Shown here: one piece after another, positions 42,886 through 51,697 of the stretch
Position numbering within the stretch: position 1 is the stretch's first letter
Layout: every line of letters starts with the position of its first letter
Source of the DNA: Ilumatobacteraceae bacterium
Lineage (GTDB): Bacteria; Actinomycetota; Acidimicrobiia; Acidimicrobiales; Ilumatobacteraceae
Direction: 5' to 3'
DNA length: 64,000 nucleotides
Assembly: GCA_022843125.1 (NCBI GenBank)
Contig: JALHOG010000016.1
Location: forward strand, 1-64,000
The notes under the pieces: model-generated
Told to the model about the DNA's origin: nothing
Database searches by the model: none
What the model saw: only the letters and a program-made list of their open reading frames with translations
Made by a program: the position numbers and the translations under genes

Positions 42886-43571
42886 GAAGCGTCCTTGCGT
42901 CCTGTCGTCAGCGCGTCGATGCGTGCCCGGCGATGGGCTTCCGGGTCGTCGGGTCGGGCCGGCGGGGTGAACGCCGGCAGCGGGCCGTATCGCTGTGTTG
43001 GATCGAAGACCAGACGGTCCTCGTCGATGAAGGCGTCGGGGTAGGCGGCGCGGGCGGCGTCGGAGACGTCCCACAGCGCGATGGTGCACGGGTACCAGCG
43101 GTGGCCCTTGGGCGTCGAGACGTCGGCGCCCGCCGCCTGGAGCAGTCGCAGCGCCGGCGCCACGCAGTAGATGCCGCACCCCGACCGCATCCCGGTCATC
43201 TCGGAGACCTCGTCGAGGTTGCTCGCGCCCTTGACGATCGCTGCCGCGATCTCCGATGCCGGCGTCAACGTGCAGACGCACACCGAGATGGCGGCGTCGA
43301 GCCCGGCACGATCGAGCAGCGCCGTCACCTCCGCCTCGTCGACCTCGTCCGGTCGCACCGTCTTGACCAGTGGCTCGGCGCGCTCGGTCATCCACATGAT
43401 GTCCTCGGGGCACCGGTCGACGCAGCGCCCGCAACCGATGCACAGCGGGTCGTCGATGACCGCCTTGCGATCGACCATCGTGATCGCCCCACTCGGGCAC
43501 ACGAGGTCGCAGAGCTTGCAGCCGGTACACGGATCGGCATCGAGCTCGGCGTAGAACCTGATGGACGCCAT
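42882..43571 (-). CDS. FeS protein A: two [4Fe-4S] motifs plus BFD-like [2Fe-2S] domain
   Basis: This 229-residue protein has two ferredoxin motifs (C15/C18/C21/C25 and C44/C47/C50/C54) and a BFD-like set C98-x-C100-x31-C132-x3-C136 with the same spacing as FeS protein B. A Trp-Tyr-containing C-terminal region (RWYPCTIALWD) also matches. AAAGGA precedes the ATG. It is translated just after the aldo-keto reductase gene (13-base gap) and overlaps LarA-like A by ATGA. Confidence 0.85.
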   Translation of the reverse strand: MASIRFYAELDADPCTGCKLCDLVCPSGAITMVDRKAVIDDPLCIGCGRCVDRCPEDIMWMTERAEPLVKTVRPDEVDEAEVTALLDRAGLDAAISVCVCTLTPASEIAAAIVKGASNLDEVSEMTGMRSGCGIYCVAPALRLLQAAGADVSTPKGHRWYPCTIALWDVSDAARAAYPDAFIDEDRLVFDPTQRYGPLPAFTPPARPDDPEAHRRARIDALTTGRKDAS

Positions 43572-43584
43572 CACCGAGATCCTT

Positions 43585-44562
43585 TCATTGGAAGCCCACG
43601 ACCGGGTGCGGCGTGTACGGCTGCTCGAGGAGTGCGATCTCCTCGGCGGACAGTGCGACATCGACGGCTGCGACGGCGTCGTCGATGTGCTCGGGTTTGG
43701 TGGCGCCGACGATCGGCGATGTGACCCACGGCTTCGCGAGGAGCCACGCCATCGCGATCTGCGCCCGGGGCAGGCCGCGAGCCGCAGCCACGCCCGCGAC
43801 CGCTTCGACGATCGTGCGGTCGCTGGCCGAGGTGTCGTACAGGGTCTTGCCGAACTCGTCGGACTCGGACCGGGCGGTCGCCGTATCCCAGTCGCGGGTG
43901 AGCCGCCCGCGGGCGAGTGGGCTCCAGGGCAGCACGGCGACACCCCGGTCGGCGCACAGCGGCAGCATCTCGCGTTCTTCCTCGCGGTTGAGCAGGTTGT
44001 AGTGGTTCTGCATGCTGACGAACTGGGAGATGCCCGCGAGCTCGGACGTGTAGAGCGACTTGCTGAACTGCCAGGCGAACATCGACGAAGCACCGATGTA
44101 CCGCACCTTGCCGGCGGCGACGGTGTCGTGGAGCGCCTGCAGCGTCTCCTCGATCGGCGTGCGCGGGTCCCAGCGATGGATCTGGTAGAGGTCGATGTAG
44201 TCGGTGCCGAGTCGGCGAAGGCTTGCGTCGACCTCGGTCATGATCGCCTTGCGCGACAGCCCGATCGCGTTGCGGCCCTTGCGCATCGGGCCGTGCACCT
44301 TGGTCGCGATGACGACCTCGTCGCGATTCGCGAAGTCGCGGAGTGCCCGCCCGACGATCTCCTCGCTCGACCCGAGCGAGTACACGTTGGCGGTGTCGAA
44401 GAAGTTCACGCCGGCATCGAGGGCGCGCTTGATGAAGGGGCGGCTCGCATCCTCGTCGAGCGTCCAGCTGTGCGAGCCGGCGCTCGCGTTGCCGAAGCTC
44501 ATGCAGCCGAGACAGATCCTCGACACTTCCAATCCGGTCTGTCCCAGACGGACGTACTTCAT
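43585..44562 (-). CDS. Aldo/keto reductase
   Basis: This 325-residue (beta/alpha)8 NADPH-dependent reductase has the catalytic tetrad visible as Asp-Tyr in DTANVYSLGSSE, Lys in ATKVHG and His in YQIHRWD, with the closing GATKPEHIDDAV phosphate-binding motif. It reduces an aldehyde or ketone. It overlaps the TetR gene by ATGA and precedes the FeS/LarA-like genes, so it may act on the same hydroxy/keto substrate as the LarA-like enzymes. Confidence 0.92.
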   Translation of the reverse strand: MKYVRLGQTGLEVSRICLGCMSFGNASAGSHSWTLDEDASRPFIKRALDAGVNFFDTANVYSLGSSEEIVGRALRDFANRDEVVIATKVHGPMRKGRNAIGLSRKAIMTEVDASLRRLGTDYIDLYQIHRWDPRTPIEETLQALHDTVAAGKVRYIGASSMFAWQFSKSLYTSELAGISQFVSMQNHYNLLNREEEREMLPLCADRGVAVLPWSPLARGRLTRDWDTATARSESDEFGKTLYDTSASDRTIVEAVAGVAAARGLPRAQIAMAWLLAKPWVTSPIVGATKPEHIDDAVAAVDVALSAEEIALLEQPYTPHPVVGFQ

Positions 44563-45182
44563 GCGTAGCTCCTTGTGATGGCGTGTGGTGTCGCTCCTGG
44601 CGGAACCTGCGCGATCGGCACCGCCCGGAACGCTTCACGGATCAGATCGTCGAGCGCATCGACGCCATCGGCGGGCGACCAAGCGAAGAACGCGACGCTG
44701 AGCGCCGCGATCGCGACGTTCGCGAGCGAGCGAGCATGGAGCCCCGACGCGGGTGTCCTGGGGATCCGGCTGAGCATCCACCCGGTCAGGAAGTCCTCGT
44801 ACTGGTGGGCGGCCGCCCAACCGAGCCGGGTGAGCGTCGGCGACGACGCGATGACCCGGCGCTGGCGGGCGAGATGATCGCGGTGCGCCTGCGAGTAGCC
44901 GAGGAAGAACTCCTCGAGCGACGCCCAGGCCGGCTCGTCGGTCGGCCGTTGCGCTGCGAGCTGCTCCCAGAGGTCGCGTTCGTTTGGGGCGGGGTCGAAG
45001 ATCACAGCGTCCTTCGACGCGAAGTAGTTGAAGAAGGTCCGTTTCGAGACGCCGGCCGCTTCTGCGATCGCCTCGACCGTGACGGCGTCGTAGCCGTGTC
45101 GTTCGATCAGCTCGACCGCAGCGCTACGCAGGGCGCTCCACGTCCGCACCTGGTTGCGTTCTCGGGCCCCGACCGTCGACAC
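44559..45182 (-). CDS. TetR-family regulator heading the LarA-like operon
   Basis: This 207-residue protein has the HTH AVTVEAIAEAAGVSKRTFFNYF at about residues 33-54. The GTG at 45182 is weakly supported by GGGATC upstream. It overlaps the aldo-keto reductase gene, so it is the first gene of a ten-gene unit and probably regulates itself along with the operon. The helical C-terminal domain gives no hint of ligand. The 44 bases upstream, before the GFA gene, show no clear promoter. Confidence 0.87.
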   Translation of the reverse strand: MSTVGARERNQVRTWSALRSAAVELIERHGYDAVTVEAIAEAAGVSKRTFFNYFASKDAVIFDPAPNERDLWEQLAAQRPTDEPAWASLEEFFLGYSQAHRDHLARQRRVIASSPTLTRLGWAAAHQYEDFLTGWMLSRIPRTPASGLHARSLANVAIAALSVAFFAWSPADGVDALDDLIREAFRAVPIAQVPPGATPHAITRSYA

Positions 45183-45226
45183 GATCCCATGGTCGCGCGA
45201 AGTTTGCACCGGGTGCAACAACGCGA

Positions 45227-45625
45227 TCACTCGCGATCGAGCGAGACGGCCATGTCGGGCAGCTCGACCCATGGTTGCCGGTCGACACACCACACCTCGA
45301 CGGTCGGCGCGACGGCCGACCTGTCGTCGAGCGTGCCCGCCTTCACCGCGACGATGCCCGCCGGCTGCGTCATGACCGACACGATCGGTGAACCGCAGCT
45401 GCCGCAGAACCGACGCCGGACGCAGACCTCGCCGTTCTGTCCGCGGTTCTCGTAGGTCTGCAGGTCGCCCGTGACGGTCAGCTGTGATGCACGGACCACG
45501 AGGTTGACGGAGAAGGCGCCGCCGCTCTGGCGCTGGCAGTGGTCGCAATGGCACACCGCGGTGGCGAGGAGGTCGCCGGCGATCTCGTACGTCACCGCAC
45601 CGCACAGACACCGTCCTGTTCTCAT
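45227..45625 (-). CDS. GFA/CENP-V family zinc protein
   Basis: This 132-residue protein has the GFA zinc pattern: GRCLCGAVTYE, CHCDHCQRQSGGAFS and RRFCGSCGSPI. The family includes glutathione-dependent formaldehyde-activating enzyme homologues and many proteins of unknown role. It ends 44 bases before the TetR gene and is read in the same direction, but a functional link to the operon is not evident. Confidence 0.87.
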   Translation of the reverse strand: MRTGRCLCGAVTYEIAGDLLATAVCHCDHCQRQSGGAFSVNLVVRASQLTVTGDLQTYENRGQNGEVCVRRRFCGSCGSPIVSVMTQPAGIVAVKAGTLDDRSAVAPTVEVWCVDRQPWVELPDMAVSLDRE

Positions 45626-45676
45626 CTCCCCACGGTACGCAGCGCGCGAGTGGGCCGCAGTCGGGCACCGAATGCA

Positions 45677-45710
45677 CCGCCAGACCCGGCACAGGGTGCC
45701 GATCTGGCGG
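45677..45710. other. Two-part inverted-repeat hairpin
   Basis: CCGCCAGA pairs with TCTGGCGG (45677-45684, 45703-45710), and CGGCAC pairs with GTGCCG inside it (45687-45692, 45696-45701). That is 14 base pairs interrupted by one small bulge. It lies in the leader of the GFA gene. It may be a second terminator for the acyltransferase or a leader structure. Confidence 0.5.
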
Positions 45711-45783
45711 TTCGAACCCGAGTCGGCGCGGTCTCAGTTGGCCATACGGGCCGGTACGAGCAGCCCGCGTCGGCGATGGAGAA

Positions 45784-45807
45784 CTCCCGGCGGGTGGGCG
45801 CCGGGAG
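45784..45807 (-). terminator. Terminator of the acyltransferase gene
   Basis: CTCCCGGCG and CGCCGGGAG (9-bp perfect stem, 6-base loop) lie 19-42 bases after the minus-strand stop codon at 45826. On that strand the stem is followed by TTCTCC, a weak T-rich tail. Confidence 0.65.
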
Positions 45808-45825
45808 CTTCGCCGGGCCACCGCT

Positions 45826-47190
45826 TCATCGTGTGACGAGCCGCTGATACTCGTCGAGCGCGTCGACCAGCCCCGCGGCGACAGCCCCGACATCCGGAAC
45901 GCGGGTCGGGTCGACCATGATGCCGAGATCGAGGTGCTCCCCGAGTCGCCGTGAGGTGATGTTCAGGAATCGACCCCCACCGATGATGGGCGTCGGGTGG
46001 TTGGCGAGCAGACGGCGGCCCGCGAATGTGAGTGTTGCATCGGGGCCGGGGACGTTCGACAGGCTCACGTTGCCGGGCAGCACCGCGGCGCCCGGCGGCC
46101 GTTCGGCGAACTTCGAGCGCCGGTCGCGGGCACCGAAGGGCCGGTCCGGAGCATCGAGCATCATCTCGTCCCAGGGCGTTCGCAAACGCTCGGCCGCCAT
46201 CGATGCCTGGATGGCCCTCAGGCGTTCGACCGGGTCGTCGACGTCGGTCGCGAGATGTGGGTGCAGTGCGACGATGCGATTGCCGAACGGGCCGTGCTCG
46301 GGCCGCCGGTAGCTCCGCGCGGAGTTCGCGACGATCGGTGTCTCCGGAAGGTCGTCGAGCTCGATGAGCGTGCGGCGCACGGTCGACGCTGCGATGGCGA
46401 GGAAGATGTCGTTGACCGTGCCGCCGAACGCCGCTGCGGTCGAACGGACCCGCCCGAGCGGGAGGCTGATGGCTCTGAAGGCGCGGTGCTGCGATGTGTC
46501 GCCCGACATCCGGAGCACTGGCGTGCGCGCCCTCCGGGGGAGCGAGCCGCTCTTCAGCACAGCGAGTGCCTCGTCGGCTCGTGCCCGATGGAGCGTCCGA
46601 GCCGCTTCATCGTCGGCGAAGCGCCGCTCGGCAGCGCGGAGCCACGCTGCGTCGGATGGGAGGGTGGTGTCGAACTCGCGGGGAGGGCAAGCCGGCGCCT
46701 CATCGCTGAGCAGCCGCACGATCGTCTGGAAGCCGATCCCGTCTGCCACGGCATGGTGGACCTTCAGCAGCATCGCAGACCGTCCTGCTCCGACGTCGTC
46801 GATGACGAAGCATCGGAAAGGCGGACGGCTGAGGTCGAGTCGCTCCATCGCCTGGGTTGCGACGAAGGCGTGGAGTTCGGGAGTCGTCATCGCGGCGTCG
46901 ATCGACGTCACGTGATGGTCGAGGTCGCACGATGCGACATCGACCCACGCATCCGAGTCGTATCCACCGGGTGCCTGGCGAAGCACCGAGAGCAACGGTG
47001 TGCCTGGTAGGCGCTGTGCGAGGTGCGTGCGCATCCGCTCGGAGAAGTCGGCGACATCGCGGCCGCTCTCGAACAGGAGCAGGGCGCCGATGTGCATCGG
47101 TGTTGCCTCGGTGTCCATCAGGACCATGAAGTGGTCGTCCGGTCGCAAGCGGTGGATGCCGCGATCGGGTTCGACGAGTGACTGGTGCAT
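45826..47190 (-). CDS. WS/DGAT-family O-acyltransferase
   Basis: The protein is 454 residues with the ATG at 47190; a GTG at 47205 adds five. The active-site motif HHAVADG is at 145-151, preceded by TPMHIGALLLFE and SRPPFRCFVIDD. The family makes wax esters or triacylglycerols from acyl-CoA and fatty alcohol or diacylglycerol, typical storage chemistry of actinobacteria. It is divergent from an alpha/beta hydrolase gene. Confidence 0.9.
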   Translation of the reverse strand: MHQSLVEPDRGIHRLRPDDHFMVLMDTEATPMHIGALLLFESGRDVADFSERMRTHLAQRLPGTPLLSVLRQAPGGYDSDAWVDVASCDLDHHVTSIDAAMTTPELHAFVATQAMERLDLSRPPFRCFVIDDVGAGRSAMLLKVHHAVADGIGFQTIVRLLSDEAPACPPREFDTTLPSDAAWLRAAERRFADDEAARTLHRARADEALAVLKSGSLPRRARTPVLRMSGDTSQHRAFRAISLPLGRVRSTAAAFGGTVNDIFLAIAASTVRRTLIELDDLPETPIVANSARSYRRPEHGPFGNRIVALHPHLATDVDDPVERLRAIQASMAAERLRTPWDEMMLDAPDRPFGARDRRSKFAERPPGAAVLPGNVSLSNVPGPDATLTFAGRRLLANHPTPIIGGGRFLNITSRRLGEHLDLGIMVDPTRVPDVGAVAAGLVDALDEYQRLVTR

Positions 47191-47421
47191 CCGCCGTGCT
47201 ACCACCTGTCACCGAAGCGTGCGTCTGTCTCGCAGACATCGATCCCGCTCACGAGGGTTCCTCTCTCCGGTCGGTCTTCGGTCGCCGATGCAGCGGTCAC
47301 TCTCGCCGGATCCACCGGAGCGGGAGCGATCGGTGTCCAACTGGGCGCACTTGGACGTCGGATCGCTCGGTTTGCAGTGCCAGGACTACGTTGCGCTCAG
47401 TTCGGACAGCCAGGGGGCGTC

Positions 47422-48474
47422 ATGCGACAGGTCACACTCGACATCGATGTCTCGGATGCAGCGGGGTCGGGTGAACCACTGCACACGCGGGTCACGGTCA
47501 CCCTGCCCGAACCCGATGCCGTGTCGAGCCCTCCGATCGCGTGCTTCGGCTTCCCCGGCGGGGGCTACAGCCGCGGGTACTTCCATCTCGACGTACCCGA
47601 TGCGCAGCAGGCCGACACCGCTGGCGGCCAGGCCGCGTGGCACGCCCGGCGCGGCTGGGTGTTCGTGGCCTGCGATCATCTCTGCGTCGGCGAGAGCAGC
47701 ATGCCGGTCGAGCTCGACGACGTCTCGTTCGAGGTGATGGCAGCCGTCAATGCCGCCACCGTCGAACGTGTCACCGCGCTGCTGGCGAGTGGTGAGCTCG
47801 ATCCCGGCTTCCCGCCGCTCGACGGCATCGTCCGGATCGGGATCGGACAGTCGATGGGCGGCTGCCTGTTGATCGTCCAGCAAGGGCAGCACGCCACGTT
47901 CGACGGAGTCGGCGTGCTCGGCTACAGCGCGATCCACACCGTGCTCGCGCTACCCCCGGGCACGCCGCCGATCGCGATGCCGTACCTGCCTCGTGGCACC
48001 AGGTTCAGTCTCGACGTCACGCTCGCCCGAGCGCAGGAGAACACCGGGGCGGAGCTCCCGGCCGGCGCGGCGACGGCGGCCGATCTGCCGTTCACCACGT
48101 GGGGCTTCCACATGGACGACGAGCCGCAGGACATCGTGATCGCCGACATGGTCGACTTCCCGATGCGGCGCCGGACGTCGCCGTGGCCGTCGTGGGCGTC
48201 GGCGACGCTGCCGCCGTGCAGCATCTCGATGCTGTCGCCCGGTGTGGTGGCTCCGGAGGCGGCGATGATCACCGCGCCGGTCCTCGTCGTCGCCGGCGAG
48301 CGCGACGTGGTGCCCGACCCGAAGGCCGAGCCGAAGGCGTATCAGCGCTCGTCGGACGTGACCGTGGTGGTGTGGCCGAACATGGCGCACATGCACAACT
48401 TCGCCTCCACCCGGGCGGGGTTCTGGAACCGGATCCACGTGTGGGCCGAAGGTATCGCCCGCCAGCGCGCCTGA
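47422..48474 (+). CDS. Alpha/beta-hydrolase family protein
   Basis: The protein is 350 residues. The nucleophile elbow is GQSMGG (142-147, Ser144), and the oxyanion motif GFPGGGY is near residue 43. A VVAGERDVVPDP segment carries the Asp, and the final His is in NMAHMHNF. The ATG at 47422 is preceded by CAGGGGG. It could be a lipase or esterase linked to the storage-lipid acyltransferase on the other strand, but its substrate is unknown. Confidence 0.85.
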   Translation: MRQVTLDIDVSDAAGSGEPLHTRVTVTLPEPDAVSSPPIACFGFPGGGYSRGYFHLDVPDAQQADTAGGQAAWHARRGWVFVACDHLCVGESSMPVELDDVSFEVMAAVNAATVERVTALLASGELDPGFPPLDGIVRIGIGQSMGGCLLIVQQGQHATFDGVGVLGYSAIHTVLALPPGTPPIAMPYLPRGTRFSLDVTLARAQENTGAELPAGAATAADLPFTTWGFHMDDEPQDIVIADMVDFPMRRRTSPWPSWASATLPPCSISMLSPGVVAPEAAMITAPVLVVAGERDVVPDPKAEPKAYQRSSDVTVVVWPNMAHMHNFASTRAGFWNRIHVWAEGIARQRA

Positions 48475-48588
48475 CGCCGGCGGGCGGCAGTCGGCCGCGC
48501 GGTTGGTCACCCGTTCCGACAGTCGCTCGTCGGTCGTGCACACTGAGGCGGATGGGAGCTGGGGCGCACTCACCGGACTGGTGGGAAC

Positions 48589-49416
48589 ATGGCTGACTAC
48601 GAGTGCATCGCGGTCACCCACCCGGCTCCGGGCGTCGCCCAGGTCACGCTCAACCGTCCGCAGGTCGCCAACGCGCTGAGCCCGACGCTGTTCGCCGAAC
48701 TCGCCGTTGCGTTGAAACAGATCGAACGTGACGACGACATCGGAGCGTGGGTGCTGACCGGGGCGCCGCGGCTCGACGGTCGCCCCTGGTTCAGCGCTGG
48801 AGCGGACCTGAAGGAGTTCGTCGCCGCGTCACCTGGCACCGTCGACCCCAGCGCGGTCATCGACGACATCGACGAGTCGCCCAAGCCCTCGATCGCCGCG
48901 ATCGACGGGCTGTGCACCACGGGCGCGCTCGAGCTCGCGCTGGCGTGCGACATGCGCATCGTCGCCGCCACGGCCCAGTTGTGTGACTGGCACCTCAGTC
49001 GGCTCGGAGCGGGGATCGGTGCGTGGGGCGCGGCCACACGCCTCGCCCGTCTCGTCGGTCTCCCCAAGGCAACCGAGCTGCTCCTCACGGGCGACGTGAT
49101 CGACGGAACGGAAGCGGCTCGGATCGGCCTCGCGAACCGCGTCGTGGCGTCGGCCGACCTGCTCGAATCGGCTGTTGCGCTGGCGACGACGATCGCCGGC
49201 AAGCGCTCCGAGGGGGTGCGGTTGACGATGGAGTTCCTCCATCAGCAATCGGCCCTCTCCAAGCACGATGCGTTGCGCCTCGCCGAACGGATCAGTTCGG
49301 TGATGCGGATCGATCGTCGCTTCCCGGACATGTTGGAGCGCGTCTACGAGCGAGGCGACGAGACGACCACACCCCCGACCAGCGCGCCGTCTGGCGCGCC
49401 CACCGATCCCGAGTGA
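48589..49416 (+). CDS. Enoyl-CoA hydratase/isomerase (crotonase family)
   Basis: The protein is 275 residues with VTLNRPQVANALSP, FSAGADLKEF (first oxyanion loop) and DGLCTTGALELALACD (second loop, Ala-Leu-Glu in place of the usual Gly-Gly-Gly stretch). It is followed by a 73-residue zinc ribbon and the hydantoinase-like A/B genes with gaps of 12 bases and -4, so it is the first gene of a five- or six-gene unit. Confidence 0.9.
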   Translation: MADYECIAVTHPAPGVAQVTLNRPQVANALSPTLFAELAVALKQIERDDDIGAWVLTGAPRLDGRPWFSAGADLKEFVAASPGTVDPSAVIDDIDESPKPSIAAIDGLCTTGALELALACDMRIVAATAQLCDWHLSRLGAGIGAWGAATRLARLVGLPKATELLLTGDVIDGTEAARIGLANRVVASADLLESAVALATTIAGKRSEGVRLTMEFLHQQSALSKHDALRLAERISSVMRIDRRFPDMLERVYERGDETTTPPTSAPSGAPTDPE

Positions 49417-49428
49417 GGAGATCACATC

Positions 49429-49650
49429 GTGACTGATGACGCGTGGCCGCACCCCGTTGCGGTCGTACCCAGGGAACCCGTGGAAGGGAAGTGCCCCGAG
49501 TGCGGTGGCGGTCACCTCGAGCGGTACCCGGTCCTCTCCGACGGGGGTTGGTACATGTCGGTCAAATGCCAGGAATGTCTCTGCTCGGTGGAGCGAGTCC
49601 CATGGAATCGATTGGGGTACATCATGTTGCCTGAGGACGTGATCCTGTGA
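49429..49650 (+). CDS. 73-residue zinc-ribbon protein, putative small carboxylase subunit
   Basis: This short protein has two CxxC pairs (C22/C25 and C47/C50, plus C52) around a beta-rich core WYMSVKCQECLC. It starts at GTG after GAGGAG, and its TGA overlaps the hydantoinase-A GTG. Acetone-carboxylase-type systems have a zinc-containing gamma subunit of about 165 residues; this could be a minimal counterpart. That link is based on position and the metal motif only. Confidence 0.72.
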   Translation: MTDDAWPHPVAVVPREPVEGKCPECGGGHLERYPVLSDGGWYMSVKCQECLCSVERVPWNRLGYIMLPEDVIL

Positions 49651-51680
49651 ACCGCCTCGTCGCTGTCGACGTCGGCGGAACCTTCACCGACGTCGTCGCC
49701 GTCGAGCACGGCGACACCGTCCGCATCCTGACCTCGAAGATCGCGACCGATCTCGTCGCGAGCGACACATCGGTCCTGGCTGGGGCGAAGGCCGTCGGTG
49801 TCGACCAGGCATCGGTCTTCAACCTCGCGTCGACGGCCGGCCTCAACGCCGTCATCACGCGCAAGCTGCCGAAGATCGGCGTGCTCGTCACCGAGGGCGA
49901 GCGCGACGTACTCGACGGCGGCAACGCAGGCCGCCCGGTCGAGTTCCTGACCGACCCGACGTGGCACCGCGCCTTCTCCGACCGGGCCCGCCCGCTCGTG
50001 CCGCGATACCTGCGGCGCGAGGTGCCCGAACTGCTCGACCACCACGGCGCCGTGTACCGGCCGCTCGACGAGGACGTGGTCCGCAAGCATCTCCGTGTCA
50101 TGAAGCAGTGCGGCGTCGAGGGCGTTGCGGTCAGCCTGACCCGTTCCTGGATGAACCCCGTCCACGAACTGCGGGTGCTCGAGCTCATTCGCGAGGAACT
50201 CGGTGACATCGAGTGCTGCATCTCGAGCGAGGTGTCGCCGCTGTCGCGGCCGTACCCGCGCCTCGTGTCGACGGTGGTCAACACGTTCATGCGGCTCCTC
50301 TACCTCACGTATACGGAGCGGCTCGACCGGGGGCTGCGCGAGCTCGACTTCGGCGGCTCGTTCAACTACGCGGACTGCCGCGCGATGCTCGTCCCCGCCG
50401 CGCACGCGATGGACCGGCCGTATCGGCTGGTCGCGGGTGGGCCCGCCGGCGGCACGGTGTCGAGCGCGCACTTCGGGTCGACGATCGGTGACGGCAACGT
50501 GATCTGCGTCGACGTCGGCGGCACGTCGTGCGACATCAGTGTCGTGCTCGACGGGCAGCCGTGGGTCAGCTCGACGTTCGAGCTGGAGTTCGACCTCGAG
50601 GTCAACGCGCTGTCGGTCGACATCATCACCCTCGGCGCCGGCGGCGGGAGCATCGTCAGCATGACACCCACCGGTGACATCAAGGTCGGGCCGGAGAGCG
50701 CGGGCGCGTCGCCGGGGCCGGCGTGCTACGGCAAGGGAGGCGTCGCCCCCACCACCACCGACACGGCGCTGCTCATGGGCATCCTCGACCCGGACGGGTT
50801 CGCGGGCGGTGCGATGCACCTCGATCCCGCCCTGTCGTTGCAGGCGTTCGAGCAGCTCGACACGAAGATGACGGTCGAGCAGCGCGTGTCGTACGCGTGG
50901 CGGATCGCGCTGAACAACGTCGCCGAGGGCATCTTCAACATCGCCATCCGGCGCGGCATCGACCCGCGCGACTTCTCGCTCATGGCGTTCGGTGCGGCCG
51001 GCCCGATGATGCTGCCGTCGATGCTCGACCTCGTCCCGCTCCGGCGGGTGATCGTGCCGCCGCACCCCGGGCTGTTCAGCGCGCTCGGCCTGCTCAGCTC
51101 CGATCAGGTCTTCACCGAGGAGAAGAGCATCTCGTGCAAGCTCGACGCGGCCGGAATGGCTGCGATGGAGGCCGAGTTCGCTGGGATGGAGGCGCTGCTG
51201 AAGAAGCGCCTGCCGAGCTCCGACACCGACGTCCGCTTCGAGCGCAGCTTCGACGGCCGGCTCGAGGGCCAGGGATTCGAGACGCCGTTCATCCCGGCGC
51301 CGGCGCCCGTCACGGCCGACGCGGTGGAGCCGCTCACGGCGGCGTTCCACGACGTGTACGAGGTGCGCAACGGCAACCGTTTCGCGATGCTCCCGGTCGA
51401 GGTGTTGACGGTCCGTGTGAACGCGGTGGTCCCGGCGACCAAGGTCGACTACCCGGCGATCGACGTGGCCGGACCCGACGACACGGCGGCCGGCCATCCC
51501 GTGCCACTGCGCTTCCTCGACGGGGTCGATGCCGGAGCGATGCAGTACGACCGTGCGGCCCTGCGCGCCGGCCATCGAATCACCGGACCGGCGATCATCC
51601 GCGAAGACATGTCCACGACCTTCGTCCCTGCCGGCCACGATGCCGTGGTCGGCACGTACGGCGAAATCGTCATCGAGTAG
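49647..51680 (+). CDS. Hydantoinase/oxoprolinase A-type (carboxylase beta-like) subunit
   Basis: The 677-residue protein opens LVAVDVGGTFTDVVAVEHGD, the ASKHA ATP-binding motif of HyuA/oxoprolinase/acetone-carboxylase subunits. It also has VDVGGTSCDISVV and GAGGGSI. GTG overlaps the previous stop. It works with the B subunit encoded 17 bases downstream, using ATP for ring opening or for carboxylation of a ketone. Confidence 0.92.
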   Translation: MNRLVAVDVGGTFTDVVAVEHGDTVRILTSKIATDLVASDTSVLAGAKAVGVDQASVFNLASTAGLNAVITRKLPKIGVLVTEGERDVLDGGNAGRPVEFLTDPTWHRAFSDRARPLVPRYLRREVPELLDHHGAVYRPLDEDVVRKHLRVMKQCGVEGVAVSLTRSWMNPVHELRVLELIREELGDIECCISSEVSPLSRPYPRLVSTVVNTFMRLLYLTYTERLDRGLRELDFGGSFNYADCRAMLVPAAHAMDRPYRLVAGGPAGGTVSSAHFGSTIGDGNVICVDVGGTSCDISVVLDGQPWVSSTFELEFDLEVNALSVDIITLGAGGGSIVSMTPTGDIKVGPESAGASPGPACYGKGGVAPTTTDTALLMGILDPDGFAGGAMHLDPALSLQAFEQLDTKMTVEQRVSYAWRIALNNVAEGIFNIAIRRGIDPRDFSLMAFGAAGPMMLPSMLDLVPLRRVIVPPHPGLFSALGLLSSDQVFTEEKSISCKLDAAGMAAMEAEFAGMEALLKKRLPSSDTDVRFERSFDGRLEGQGFETPFIPAPAPVTADAVEPLTAAFHDVYEVRNGNRFAMLPVEVLTVRVNAVVPATKVDYPAIDVAGPDDTAAGHPVPLRFLDGVDAGAMQYDRAALRAGHRITGPAIIREDMSTTFVPAGHDAVVGTYGEIVIE

Positions 51681-51697
51681 CTCAGGAGAACGATTCC

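Noticed and set aside
45700-45725. A GGTTCGAACCC string like a tRNA T-loop
   Set aside because: The flanking bases do not form a T-stem, and no acceptor, D or anticodon arm fits around it. The nearby inverted repeat explains the structure.
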